Source: Dyella terrae
GTDB lineage: Bacteria; Pseudomonadota; Gammaproteobacteria; Xanthomonadales; Rhodanobacteraceae
Direction of reading: 5' to 3'
DNA length: 64,000 bases
Assembly (NCBI RefSeq): GCF_004322705.1
Contig: NZ_SIZZ01000002.1
Span: forward strand, 496,001-560,000
Shown: positions 50,110 to 60,722 of the stretch, in pieces
Layout of the letters: each line of letters opens with the position of its first letter
Numbering within the stretch: position 1 is the stretch's first letter
Translations under genes and position numbers: made by a program
Notes under the pieces: model-generated
The model's input: only the letters and a program-made list of their open reading frames with translations
Told to the model about the DNA's origin: nothing
Database searches by the model: none

Positions 50110-52221
50110 ATGGCCGTTCGTTCTCGTCCCGTTTCCCTCGAAGGTGTGCCTGTCGGGCTGACGCCCGTCTCGGCATTGCCTGGCGTCGGGCCTGCACTGG
50201 CGGAATCGCTGGCGCGCATCGGGCTGGAGCGTGTGCAGGACCTCTGGTTTCATCTTCCGTTGCGCTATGAAGATCGCACGCAGATCACGCCGATCGATGT
50301 GCTGCGTCCTGGCGATCGTGCGCAGGTGCGCGGAGTGGTCGAGGCCGTCGAGCGGGGGTTTCGCTATCGCCCGCAGCTGAAGGTGGCGATCAGCGATGAG
50401 TCGCACCAAACACTGACGCTGCGCTTTTTCCACTTTCATCGGGCGCAGGCCGACCAACTCAAGCCCGGTGTGTCGCTGCTGGTCTATGGCGAGGCGCGTT
50501 ACGCCAGCAATGGGCTGGAAATGATCCATCCGCAGTACACGCGCATCGCCGATGACGACGAGCCGGCGCTTGAGGATCGCCTCACCCCGGTGTATCCGAC
50601 CACGGAAGGCCTGGGCCAGAAACGCATCGCCGGTGTGGTCGGCAAGGCGCTGGCTCTGCTGCCGGGCGATGATGTGCTTGAGCTGATTCCTGCGAGCCTG
50701 GCTGCCAGGCACGGGCTTTCGTCCTTGCGCGAGGCGCTGCTTTACGTGCATCGCCCGCCCGCCGATGCTCATCTGGGTGAACTTACGCTGGGACGTCATG
50801 CCTCGCAGCAACGCCTCGCTTTCGAAGAGCTGCTGACGCAGCACCTGAGCCTGAAACGCCTGCGTGCGGCAGTGAAGCGTCGGCATTCGCCGCCCCTGGG
50901 TGGCGATGGCCAGCTTCGCCAGCGCTTCCTTGACCAGCTTCCTTTCGCGTTGACGGGTGCCCAGCGGCGCGTTTCCGGCGACGTGGCGGCCGACATCGGG
51001 CGCGCGCATCCGATGTTGCGTCTCGTGCAGGGTGACGTGGGCAGTGGCAAGACCGCGGTGGCCGCCCTGGCGGCGCTCGCCGCGGTGGAGGCGGGTTATC
51101 AGGTGGCCTTGATGGCGCCGACGGAATTGCTGGCCGAGCAGCATCTGCGCAATTTCCGCCACTGGCTGGCGCCTTTGGGCATCGAGGTGGAGTGGCTGGC
51201 CGGCAAGGTGACAGGCAAAGCACGTCAGCAGGCGCTAAACCGTGTGGCCGCGGGGGCGCCCGTCGTGGTGGGCACGCATGCGTTGATGCAGGAGGGTGTG
51301 GCTTTCAACAAGCTTGGCCTCGTCATCGTCGACGAACAGCACCGCTTCGGCGTCCAGCAGCGACTCGAGCTACGCGACAAGGGCAAGGAGGGCGATCGCG
51401 TGCCCCATCAGCTGGTCCTCACCGCCACGCCCATTCCGCGCACGCTGGCGATGAGTGCCTACGCCGATCTCGATGTCTCTTCCATCGATGAGCTCCCGCC
51501 GGGTCGCACGCCCGTGCAGACGATCGCCATTTCCAATGCACGTCGCGGTGAGGTCATCGAGCGGATTCATGCCGCGTGTCTCGAGGGGCGCCAGGTCTAC
51601 TGGGTTTGCACGTTGATCGAGGAGTCCGAGCAACTTCGTGCGCAGGCGGCGGAAGTGGCGCATGCCGAGCTTTCCGCGGCGCTTTCCGATTGCGCCGTCG
51701 GCCTGGTGCACGGGCGCATGAAGCCGAAGGAAAAGCAGCAGGTCATGGATGCCTTTAAAGCTGGCGAATTGTCGGTGCTGGTGGCGACGACGGTGATCGA
51801 AGTCGGTGTCGACGTGCCCAATGCGAGCTTGATGGTGATCGAAAACTGCGAGCGGCTGGGGCTGGCTCAGCTCCACCAGTTGCGCGGGCGGGTCGGTCGC
51901 GGTTCGGTGGCATCCAGTTGCGTGCTGCTCTATCAGCCGCCGTTGGGGCAGCTGGCGCGGGAGCGCCTTCAGGTGATGCGCGATACCAATGACGGCTTCC
52001 GCATTGCCGAGAAGGACCTTGAGCTGCGCGGTCCGGGCGAAGTCCTGGGTACGCGGCAGACGGGCCAGCTCGCCTTCCGCATCGCCGACCTGTCGCGCGA
52101 CGCCCATCTGCTGCCCGCCGTGCAACACGTGGGTGAGGTCATGCTGAGCGAGCATCCGCGTCAGGCCGAGGCCCTGATCGAGCGCTGGATCGGCGGCGCG
52201 GCCCGCTTTGCCCACGCCTGA
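50110..52221 (+). CDS. recG: ATP-dependent DNA helicase RecG
   Basis: 703 aa (E. coli 693). Drives branch migration and fork regression. An N-terminal wedge/OB domain binds the junction (about residues 50-150), followed by the two RecA-like domains: Walker A GDVGSGKTAVAAL, DEQHRFGVQQR, TATPIPRTLA, VYWVCTLIEES and QLRGRVGRG. ATG 50110 is chosen because upstream in-frame codons lie before the family start. It completes the rpoZ-spoT-ridA-recG run. Confidence 0.95.
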   Translation: MAVRSRPVSLEGVPVGLTPVSALPGVGPALAESLARIGLERVQDLWFHLPLRYEDRTQITPIDVLRPGDRAQVRGVVEAVERGFRYRPQLKVAISDESHQTLTLRFFHFHRAQADQLKPGVSLLVYGEARYASNGLEMIHPQYTRIADDDEPALEDRLTPVYPTTEGLGQKRIAGVVGKALALLPGDDVLELIPASLAARHGLSSLREALLYVHRPPADAHLGELTLGRHASQQRLAFEELLTQHLSLKRLRAAVKRRHSPPLGGDGQLRQRFLDQLPFALTGAQRRVSGDVAADIGRAHPMLRLVQGDVGSGKTAVAALAALAAVEAGYQVALMAPTELLAEQHLRNFRHWLAPLGIEVEWLAGKVTGKARQQALNRVAAGAPVVVGTHALMQEGVAFNKLGLVIVDEQHRFGVQQRLELRDKGKEGDRVPHQLVLTATPIPRTLAMSAYADLDVSSIDELPPGRTPVQTIAISNARRGEVIERIHAACLEGRQVYWVCTLIEESEQLRAQAAEVAHAELSAALSDCAVGLVHGRMKPKEKQQVMDAFKAGELSVLVATTVIEVGVDVPNASLMVIENCERLGLAQLHQLRGRVGRGSVASSCVLLYQPPLGQLARERLQVMRDTNDGFRIAEKDLELRGPGEVLGTRQTGQLAFRIADLSRDAHLLPAVQHVGEVMLSEHPRQAEALIERWIGGAARFAHA

Positions 52222-52294
52222 GGGCATGGAGAAAGCGTTCGCGTCGCTGCATACTTGACCGTTCCTATGTGAACAAGACGGTTCTTATCCAGCT

Positions 52295-53230
52295 ATGACC
52301 AAGCCCCAGCTGCTCATCGATACCGACCCGGGCGTCGACGACGCGCTTGCCATCCTGATGGCGCACGCCCATGCCGATATCGTTGCCTTGAGCATTGCCG
52401 CGGGAAACGTCGGCCTGGGTCACACCGTCCGCAACGGGCGGACCTTGATGGACCTGGTCGACGCAAAGGTGCCGGTGTTCGCCGGCTGCCCGTCGCCGCT
52501 GGTGCGCGCGCCCGATGAAGATGCCGCGTTCGTGCATGGTACGGATGGTTTTGGCGACATCGGCTTCCCCGAGCCGCGCACGCCGGCGGAACAGGAGCAG
52601 GCCGCGCTCGCGCTGCTGCGCCTCACCCGTGAACGTCCGGGTGAACTCACCCTGGTCGCGCTCGCGCCGCTGACCAATCTGGCCCTGGCGCTGCGCCTGG
52701 ATCCGACGCTGCCGCAGCGTGTGAAGCGCCTGGTGGTGATGGGCGGCGCAGTGACCGGTCATGGCAATACCGGCAATATCCCGGCCGAATTCAATATCGG
52801 TTTCGATCCGGAAGCCGCACACGTGGTTTTCGAATCATTCCCGCATTTCGATCTGGTCGACTGGGAAGCCACGCTGCGTCATGCCTTCGATGAGGATGAA
52901 TTCGACGGCTGGCTTGCCGCAGGTGACAAGCGTGCGACGTTCTTCGGCCAGGTTTTCCGCACGGCGCGCGCATTCAATACCGCGAACGAGCGTCGCGGCA
53001 TCATTGCCGCCGACGCCCTGGCGATGGCCGTGGCCATCGATCCGACCGTCATCACGCGTAGCGAAGACCGCCACGTGGCCATCGAGCTGGACGGCCGCCT
53101 GACCCGCGGCGCCACCGTCGTCGACTGGGCGCGACGCCTGAAGCAGCCGGCCAACGCCCGCATCGTGCTGGACGTGGATCAGGATCGCTTCAAAGCCATG
53201 GTTCGCCGGGCCCTGGGTGCTGAAGGCTGA
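52295..53230 (+). CDS. Inosine-uridine preferring nucleoside hydrolase
   Basis: 311 aa. N-terminal DTDPGVDDALAI is the calcium-binding signature of the family; MGGAVTGHGNTGNIPAEFNI and the downstream DALAMAVAIDP provide the remaining active-site parts. It splits the N-glycosidic bond of ribonucleosides, releasing base and ribose for salvage. Base preference cannot be told. Single gene, followed by a small GGCAAGTCC/GGACTTGCC hairpin that runs into the rpmE2 promoter. Confidence 0.93.
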   Translation: MTKPQLLIDTDPGVDDALAILMAHAHADIVALSIAAGNVGLGHTVRNGRTLMDLVDAKVPVFAGCPSPLVRAPDEDAAFVHGTDGFGDIGFPEPRTPAEQEQAALALLRLTRERPGELTLVALAPLTNLALALRLDPTLPQRVKRLVVMGGAVTGHGNTGNIPAEFNIGFDPEAAHVVFESFPHFDLVDWEATLRHAFDEDEFDGWLAAGDKRATFFGQVFRTARAFNTANERRGIIAADALAMAVAIDPTVITRSEDRHVAIELDGRLTRGATVVDWARRLKQPANARIVLDVDQDRFKAMVRRALGAEG

Positions 53231-53254
53231 GCCTTCCCGGGGCGGCCATGGCGG

Positions 53255-53277
53255 GGCAAGTCCCTGTCGGACTTGCC
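53255..53277 (+). terminator. Hairpin after the nucleoside hydrolase, overlapping the rpmE2 -35
   Basis: GGCAAGTCC, loop CTGTC and GGACTTGCC form a perfect 9-bp stem. Its right arm contains the TTGCC of the rpmE2 -35 box, so any terminator shares DNA with the promoter. Confidence 0.45.
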
Positions 53278-53302
53278 ATTGAATTCGATTGGTCGCTATA
53301 AT
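53273..53302 (+). promoter_or_regulatory. Strong sigma-70 promoter for rpmE2
   Basis: TTGCCA (53273-53278), 18-nt spacer and a perfect TATAAT (53297-53302). It lies about 34 nt before the ATG, giving a leader of some 27 nt. Confidence 0.75.
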
Positions 53303-53335
53303 GCCGCTCTTTTCACCCACCGCTTTGGTTCAGTT

Positions 53336-53581
53336 ATGAAGCCCGATACCCATCCGAATTATCGCCAGGTGGTGTTCCAGGACCTGTCGTCCGAGTTCGC
53401 GTTCCTGACGCGCTCCACGATTACCGCCAAGGAAACCATCAAGTGGGAAGATGGCAATGAGTACCCGCTGATCAAGGTGGATATCTCGAGCCATTCGCAC
53501 CCGTTCTACACCGGCAAGCAGAAGTCCCTCGACGTCGGCGGCCGCGTGGACAAGTTCCGCCGTCGCTACGCGCAGAAGTAA
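53336..53581 (+). CDS. rpmE2: 50S ribosomal protein L31 type B
   Basis: 81 aa, type B L31. The family start [16 protein letters not shown] is present, and the zinc-binding cysteines of type A L31 are absent, so this form does not need zinc. In many bacteria it replaces the zinc form when zinc is short. GGTTCAGTT precedes the ATG; a strong promoter and a strong terminator bracket it. No Zur-like box was recognised. Confidence 0.95.
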   Translation: MKPDTHPNYRQVVFQDLSSEFAFLTRSTITAKETIKWEDGNEYPLIKVDISSHSHPFYTGKQKSLDVGGRVDKFRRRYAQK

Positions 53582-53637
53582 TTCGCGCTGACGGAGCTGG
53601 AAACCGGGCGTACGCCTGGGTGCCAGACAGCATGATC

Positions 53638-53669
53638 GTGGGGCGAGCGCGAGCTCGCCCCACGTTTTT
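53638..53669 (+). terminator. Rho-independent terminator after rpmE2
   Basis: GTGGGGCGAGC, loop GCGA and GCTCGCCCCAC form an 11-bp stem followed by GTTTTT. Confidence 0.9.
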
Positions 53670-53840
53670 GCGTGTCCGCTATCAGACCATTCGCTAAGGC
53701 ATGTTCGGCGGGCCAATGTGCGATAATGGCCGGCGTTGCAACGCTGGCCATCCCCCATGGCCGCGTGCTTCTACATTCCCTTGCCGACCCGGCCGTCTTT
53801 CGGAGCCGGGTCGGTAGCGACATTAGTGAAGGAGGTCTCC

Positions 53841-55136
53841 GTGTCCGATACCAAAATCGTCAAGCTGGTGGATGAATCGAGCAATCGCAGCAGCGAACTG
53901 CCCCTGCTGAGCGGCACGCTCGGCCCGGCTTGCATCGACATCGCCACCCTGTACAAGGACACGGGTCACTTCACCTACGACCCGGGCTACGGCAGCACCG
54001 CCAGCACCAAGAGCGCCATCACCTACATCGACGGCGACAAGGGCGTCCTGCTCTATCGCGGCTACCCGATTGAGCAGCTGGCTGAAAAGTCGAGCTTCCT
54101 TGAAACCTCGTACCTGTTGCTCAATGGCGAACTGCCGAGCAAGAGCGAGTTCAACGCGTTCGAACACCAGATCACGCATCACACGATGATGCACGAGTCC
54201 CTGAAGGACTTCTTCAAGGGCTTCCACCACGACGCGCACCCGATGGCCATGCTGGCCGCTTCGGTGGCTTCGCTGTCGGCCTTCTATCACGACGACATCA
54301 ACGTCGATAACGCCGAAGACCGCAAGCTGGCTGCCATCCGCCTGATTGCCAAGATGCCGACCATCGCGGCTGCCTGCTATCGCTACTCGATCGGCTGGCC
54401 CTTCCGTTATCCGCGCAACAACCTCGAGTACGTCGATCGCTTCCTGCACATGATGTTCGAAGTGCCGAGCGAGCCGCTCGAGATGAACCCGGTCGCCGCC
54501 AAGGCGCTCGACCTGCTGTTCATCCTGCACGCCGACCACGAGCAGAACGCCTCCACCTCGACCGTCCGCCTGGTCGGTTCGACCGGTGCCAACCCGTACG
54601 CCTCGATCGCCGCCGGCATCACGGCACTGTGGGGTCCGGCCCATGGTGGCGCGAACGAAGCCGTGCTCAAGATGCTTGAGGAAATCGGCACGGCCGACAA
54701 GGTCGACACCGCCGTCAAGCGCGCGAAGGACAAGAACGACAACTTCCGCCTGATGGGTTTCGGCCATCGTGTGTACAAGAACTTCGACCCGCGCGCGAAG
54801 ATCATCCGTGAGATGTGCCACAAGGTGCTTAACGAGCTGGGCGTCAACGATCCGCTGCTCGACGTGGCGATGAAGCTGGAAGAGGCGGCGCTGAAGGACG
54901 ACTACTTCGTCGAGCGCAAGCTGTACCCGAACGTCGACTTCTACTCGGGCATCATCTACAAGGCCCTGGGTATCCCGACCGAAATGTTCACCGTGATGTT
55001 CGCCATCGCGCGTACCGCCGGCTGGATCGCCCACTGGATCGAGCAACACGAAACGCCGGGATCGCGCATTGGTCGTCCGCGCCAGATCTACACCGGCGCC
55101 GACGTGCGCGATTACGTGGCCGTCGACAAGCGTTGA
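53841..55136 (+). CDS. gltA: Citrate synthase
   Basis: 431 aa from GTG 53841, which has AAGGAGG upstream; codons before it are in frame but not family-like. Type II (hexameric, NADH-inhibited) citrate synthase: [27 protein letters not shown], the histidines in [10 protein letters not shown] and [23 protein letters not shown], and the aspartate in NVDFYSGI. First step of the TCA cycle. Single gene with a terminator downstream. Confidence 0.97.
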   Translation: MSDTKIVKLVDESSNRSSELPLLSGTLGPACIDIATLYKDTGHFTYDPGYGSTASTKSAITYIDGDKGVLLYRGYPIEQLAEKSSFLETSYLLLNGELPSKSEFNAFEHQITHHTMMHESLKDFFKGFHHDAHPMAMLAASVASLSAFYHDDINVDNAEDRKLAAIRLIAKMPTIAAACYRYSIGWPFRYPRNNLEYVDRFLHMMFEVPSEPLEMNPVAAKALDLLFILHADHEQNASTSTVRLVGSTGANPYASIAAGITALWGPAHGGANEAVLKMLEEIGTADKVDTAVKRAKDKNDNFRLMGFGHRVYKNFDPRAKIIREMCHKVLNELGVNDPLLDVAMKLEEAALKDDYFVERKLYPNVDFYSGIIYKALGIPTEMFTVMFAIARTAGWIAHWIEQHETPGSRIGRPRQIYTGADVRDYVAVDKR

Positions 55137-55165
55137 TCGCTTCGATCGACGTCATGTCATGAATG

Positions 55166-55195
55166 AAAACGCCCGGCACATGCCGGGCGTTTTCT
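55166..55195 (+). terminator. Rho-independent terminator after gltA
   Basis: GAAAACGCCCGGC, loop ACAT and GCCGGGCGTTTTC: a long stem with T-rich 3' side. Confidence 0.9.
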
Positions 55196-55237
55196 TTTGC
55201 GGGAACGCAAAGTGTCCGTGGCCCGCATCCCTCGCAA

Positions 55238-55918
55238 CTATTTTCGGCCAAGAGCCCCTGCCAGCTTCTTCTCGAACTCGTCGTCTTCACCTGCCTCGGC
55301 GACCAGCGTCTCGACCTGGGTCAGTGATGCGCGTCGCATCGGTCGCTCGTCAACGCGATCCAGGGGTGCTTGTCGCAGGTCATCGCGCGGCATCACCGTC
55401 AGGTCGAACGGCAGCCCGTCCGCGGCAAAGAGCAACACGGGGAATTCCGCCTGCTCATCACGGGTGAGGCGCAGGGTGCGTGTCTGGGTTTCGACCGGTA
55501 CGCCCTGTTCGCGCAGGAACAGGATCACGTCGTCGGGATTGTCGGCGAATACGTGCAGGCAAACCGCCGAGTGGCGATCGGCCGTGCCTTCCAGGACGGC
55601 GCCGACAAGGCGAGGCTCGAACTTTCCGAGAAAGCGCATGGCTTCGATTGCCGCTTCGCGCCGCTCCAGCAAAAGCTGGGGTTGGCTGTCGGCATGGAAG
55701 ATGCGCTGGTGTTCCCGCAAGGCGTCTTCGATTTCGTTGTTGCGCGGCAGCGCCTGCGCATCGTGCACGCCGAGCCGTTCGGCGGCCTTGAGTTTGGCGT
55801 GGTGAAAATCGCGGATGCCGTGCTCCGTCATCAGACGTGCGGCTTCCTGGGCGACGCGGAGCCGGTTGCGCTGCAAGCGGTCCTGCGCGTGGATGCGGTG
55901 GTGTTCGCCTCGTGCCAT
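55238..55918 (-). CDS. Conserved hypothetical protein, possibly nucleotidyltransferase-like
   Basis: 226 aa. N-terminal half is helical (AQEAARLMTEHGIRDFHHAKLKAAERLG, NNEIEDALREHQRIF). The middle LVGAVLEGTADRHSAVCLHVFAD has the spacing of a nucleotidyltransferase active site (G-x-x-x-x-G with a later charged strand), but the paired aspartates are not clear. Similar proteins occur in pseudomonads. The C-terminus is charged and acidic. ATG 55918 is chosen, since the upstream extension is Ser/Arg-rich shadow sequence. Function unknown; next to PBP1a on the same strand. Confidence 0.62.
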   Translation of the reverse strand: MARGEHHRIHAQDRLQRNRLRVAQEAARLMTEHGIRDFHHAKLKAAERLGVHDAQALPRNNEIEDALREHQRIFHADSQPQLLLERREAAIEAMRFLGKFEPRLVGAVLEGTADRHSAVCLHVFADNPDDVILFLREQGVPVETQTRTLRLTRDEQAEFPVLLFAADGLPFDLTVMPRDDLRQAPLDRVDERPMRRASLTQVETLVAEAGEDDEFEKKLAGALGRK

Positions 55919-56036
55919 GGTTGTCAGGCCTCCTCGGTCGAATGCGGACAAGATCGTCGGGAGCAGCTGAATCGGGTTGAACCCGTCCGGCGCATGAGTT
56001 GCGAAGAACTCATGCGCCGGGCATGCAAAGCGACGA

Positions 56037-58562
56037 TCAGAAGATGTCGTACGGCTGCTGCTGGTCGGAATCCTCCTGCTGTTGCGCGGCCTGCTGGCGC
56101 AGGCGATCGACGTCCTCCACCTTGAACATCTCCGGCATGCTGTTGCCATCACCTTCGGACGAAGGCAGGCCGCTGGAACGGTTGATCTGCAGCGTGGTGA
56201 TGCCCGGGGGCATCGGCAGGGTCGAGGAAGGCACGTCCTTCAAGGCGCTTCCCATGTACTGCATCCAGATCGGCAGCGCGGCCTTGGCGCCGAACTCACC
56301 GCGACCGAGCGACCGGAAGTCGTCGAAGCCGACCCAGACCGCAGTAGCCAGTTCGCCATCGAAGCCGACAAACCAGGCGTCACGGTGGTCGTTGGTCGAG
56401 CCCGTCTTGCCGGCAAGGTCATCGCGTCCCAGGGCCATCGCGGCGGCACCCGTGCCGCGCTTGACGACATCCTGCATCAGCGATGTGACAAGGAAGTCAT
56501 TGCGCACCTCGATTACCTGGGGTGCCAGCACCGGGGCATGCGCGCCCTCACCATGCTGGTCGGCGGGCAGGGGCGCCTCACCCACGGCGGCTACGCTGCC
56601 CGAGGGTGCGGTCGGCGTGCTGCTGGCGGCCACGGCATTGATCGGGGCAATGCTCGCCGCCGGCGGCGGGCCGGGCGGGCGGGTGTCGAGCAGGCGTTCC
56701 TGGCAGGTGCGGCAGGCGCGGGCCGGGTTGGCGACGTAGACCGGCTTGCCATCGCGATCATCAATCTCGCTGATGAAGTACGGGGTGACCAGATAACCGC
56801 CATTGGCGAACACCGAGTAACCCCGCGCCATGCTCATGGGCGAGACCGAAGCGGTGCCCAGGGCCATCGACAGGTTCTGCGGCAGCGAATCGAGCGGGAA
56901 GCCGAAGCGGGTGATGTAGTCACGTGCGTAGCGCACGCCAATGGCGTCCAGGAGGCGCACGGAGACCAGGTTCTTCGACTTCACCAGGGCTTCGCGCAGA
57001 CGGATCGGGCCGTCGAACTTGTCGTCGTCGTTGGACGGGGTCCACAAGCCGTCCGGTCGCGACGGGTCGGGCAGGGCCAGCGGGGCATCGTTGACGATGG
57101 AGGCCGGGGTGAAGCCGCGCTCGAACGCCGCCGAATAGATGTACGGCTTGAAACTGGAGCCCGGCTGGCGCGCAGCCATCACGGCGCGGTTGAACTTGCT
57201 GCGCAGGAAGTTGAAGCCGCCGACCAGGGCCTGGACGGATCCGTCCTCGGGGTTGATCGAGGCAACGGCGCCCTGGACGTCCGGGATCTGGGTCAGCTGC
57301 CACTCGCCCTCGGCATTGCGCGACAGGCGCACGATGTCGCCCCGCTTGAGGACCGCCGCCACGTTCTTGGGCGCGGCCCCCACGCGGGTTTCGCTGATAT
57401 AGGGGCGGGCCCAGGCCACGGCGGCCTGATCGAGCTTGATCTCCTGGCGGCTGGGCAGATAGACGGTGGCCTCGTTGGCAGCCACCTGGGTGACGATGCC
57501 CGGGGTCATGCCGGAGATATCGGTGTAGCTGGACAGGATTCGGTCCAGTTCCTCGTTGCCGGCATCGGCCTCCAGCTCCTGGTGGCCTTCCGGGCCGCGC
57601 CAGCCATGGCGGCGGTCATAGTCGATCAGGCCGGCGCGCAGGGCATCGACGGCAGCCTGCTGGCGGGTGCTCTGGACCGTCGTCTTGATGACGTAGCCTT
57701 CGGTCAGGGCGTCGTTGCCCAGGCGATCCAGGGCCTGCAGGCGAACCATTTCGGCCAGGTAAGGGGCGTCCACCTCGATGGGTGGCTCATGCGGGTAGGC
57801 GTTGTTCGGCTCGTTGATAGCCTGCTCGTATTCCGCCTGGGTGATATAGCGGTTGTTGAGCATCTGGCCCAGCACCCAGTTGCGGCGGGCGATGGCGCGC
57901 TTGGGGTTGTTGAGCGGGTTGACCACCGACGGCAGCTGGAAGGTCGAGGCGATCAGGGCGCACTCGGCCAGGCTCAGCTGGTCCAGGTTCTTGCCGTAGT
58001 AGTAGGAGGCGGCAGCGGCCACGCCGTACGAACGGTGGCCCAGGAACATCTTGTTGAGATAGAGCTCCAGGATCTGGTCCTTGGTCAGCTCGTTCTCCAT
58101 GCGCAGGGCGATGAAGATCTCGGTCAGCTTGCGCGAATACAACTTCTCGGGGCTGAGGAAGAAGTTACGCGCAACCTGTTGGGTAATGGTCGACCCACCG
58201 GGACCCTTGTCACCTCCGGAAACCACCACGTGCCAGCCGGCACGGGCGATGCCGTGCCAGTCCACGCCGGGGTGGTTGTAGAAGTCCGAGTCCTCGGCCG
58301 ACAGCACCGCGTGCTTCAGTCGCTCGGGTACCTGGCTTATGGTGACGGGGATGCGCCGGGTCTCACCGAAGCTCGCAATGAGCTTGCCATCGGCGCTAAG
58401 TACCCTGAGCGGCACCTGCATGTGGTAATCCTTCAGGGCGGCAACTGAAGGCATCCGGGGGGAGACGAGCCAGTACGCCACACCGACCGCGGCTATCGCC
58501 AGCAGTAATCCGGTGAAAGCAAGGATCAGCACCCAGCGCAGCAAACGCTTAAGAATTTGCAT
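56037..58562 (-). CDS. mrcA: Penicillin-binding protein 1A
   Basis: 841 aa bifunctional class A PBP. N-terminal membrane anchor (residues about 8-30); transglycosylase domain with the catalytic glutamate in SAEDSDFYNHPGVD and GGSTITQQVARNFFL; an OB-like insert; transpeptidase domain with SxxK in PGSSFKPYIY, SKN in VKSKNLVS and KTG in AGKTGSTNDHRDAWF. A Gln-rich tail (QQQEDSDQQQ) ends it. Polymerises and crosslinks murein. Divergent from pilM, the same arrangement as in Pseudomonas and Xanthomonas. Confidence 0.95.
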   Translation of the reverse strand: MQILKRLLRWVLILAFTGLLLAIAAVGVAYWLVSPRMPSVAALKDYHMQVPLRVLSADGKLIASFGETRRIPVTISQVPERLKHAVLSAEDSDFYNHPGVDWHGIARAGWHVVVSGGDKGPGGSTITQQVARNFFLSPEKLYSRKLTEIFIALRMENELTKDQILELYLNKMFLGHRSYGVAAAASYYYGKNLDQLSLAECALIASTFQLPSVVNPLNNPKRAIARRNWVLGQMLNNRYITQAEYEQAINEPNNAYPHEPPIEVDAPYLAEMVRLQALDRLGNDALTEGYVIKTTVQSTRQQAAVDALRAGLIDYDRRHGWRGPEGHQELEADAGNEELDRILSSYTDISGMTPGIVTQVAANEATVYLPSRQEIKLDQAAVAWARPYISETRVGAAPKNVAAVLKRGDIVRLSRNAEGEWQLTQIPDVQGAVASINPEDGSVQALVGGFNFLRSKFNRAVMAARQPGSSFKPYIYSAAFERGFTPASIVNDAPLALPDPSRPDGLWTPSNDDDKFDGPIRLREALVKSKNLVSVRLLDAIGVRYARDYITRFGFPLDSLPQNLSMALGTASVSPMSMARGYSVFANGGYLVTPYFISEIDDRDGKPVYVANPARACRTCQERLLDTRPPGPPPAASIAPINAVAASSTPTAPSGSVAAVGEAPLPADQHGEGAHAPVLAPQVIEVRNDFLVTSLMQDVVKRGTGAAAMALGRDDLAGKTGSTNDHRDAWFVGFDGELATAVWVGFDDFRSLGRGEFGAKAALPIWMQYMGSALKDVPSSTLPMPPGITTLQINRSSGLPSSEGDGNSMPEMFKVEDVDRLRQQAAQQQEDSDQQQPYDIF

Positions 58563-58791
58563 GGTGTGGATATTGCGAGACCTGAGTCAAAACACTGCAG
58601 AGTATAGATGTAGCAGTATCTGCAGAACGGGCCGGGGCCGACGCTTTCTGAACGGATCGAGCAAAAAACAGGCCATGGGGCGATGGCTGCAAGTGTGCAT
58701 GCCGTCACGCCAAAGAGTCGAGAAAGTTGTCGTAGGCCGTTGCCAATACGTTAATTTTTGGATTTAATGCCGACGCACACCAGCCCGCTAG

Positions 58792-59882
<1,091 letters not shown>

Positions 59883-59883
<1 letters not shown>

Positions 59884-60722
59884 TGGCACACATCAACCTA
59901 CTTCCGTGGCGCAATGAACGCCGCAAACAGCGCGAGCGCGAGTTCTTCATGCAGCTCGGCGCGGCCTTCGTGGCCGGCGTGCTTTTCGTCCTGTTGTGGG
60001 TGGGCTGGATGGGCCAGCGCATCGACAGCCAGAACGACCGCAACACCTACATGCAGGGTGAGATCAAGCAACTCGATGAGCGCATCGCCAAGATCAAGGA
60101 CCTGGAAAAGGTTCGTGAGCGACTGCTGGCGCGCAAAAAGATCATCGAAGAGCTGCAGGCCAATCGCTCGCAGATGGTTCACCTGTTCGATGAGCTGGTG
60201 AAGACCATTCCGTCCAGCGCGCGGCTGTCGGGCCTCAAGCAGACCGGCGAAGCCATGTCGCTCGACGGCGTGGCCCAGTCCAACGCCAGCGTCGCCGAGT
60301 ACATGCGCAATATCGAGTCGTCCCCGTGGATGGGTCATGCGGACCTTCGCAAGACCGAAAACACCCGTGGCGACCAGCGCATGCCGTACTCCTTCGGCCT
60401 GGATGTGGCACTGGCCAAGCCCAAGGCCGATGACGGCAGCGACGGCAAGGAACCGGTGATCCCGGCCAATGCCCCGGCTGATGCCAGCGCGGCAGCTCCG
60501 GCCCCGGTGGCAGCGATGCCAGCCGCGGCATCCGCAGCGACGCCTGCGGCAGCACCCCCGGCCAGTACGCCGCCCGCTGCCACGACGTCGCCGACGGTGA
60601 CCGCAACCCCGCCGAAGGCCGCTCCCGCCAAAACGGAACCCGCACCGGCCGCCAAGGCGCCGGCCCAGCCGCAGGCCACCGCGCCGGGCAGTGCAGCAGC
60701 CAACGGAGGAGCCAAGCCATGA
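59883..60722 (+). CDS. pilN: Type IV pilus assembly protein PilN with a long Ala/Pro-rich tail
   Basis: 279 aa; the conserved part covers about residues 1-190. HINLLPWRNERRKQREREFF is the cytoplasmic PilM-binding motif, then one membrane helix (about 25-45), a coiled coil and a ferredoxin-like domain. From residue about 195 a low-complexity A/P/T-rich tail (PADASAAAPAPVAAMPAAAS and similar) of some 85 residues is added, longer than in Pseudomonas PilN (about 200 aa). Stop overlaps pilO by 4 nt. Alignment subcomplex of the pilus machine. Confidence 0.93.

Noticed and set aside
56082-58448. 788-codon plus-strand open frame
   Set aside because: Antisense to PBP1a, whose catalytic motifs are complete.
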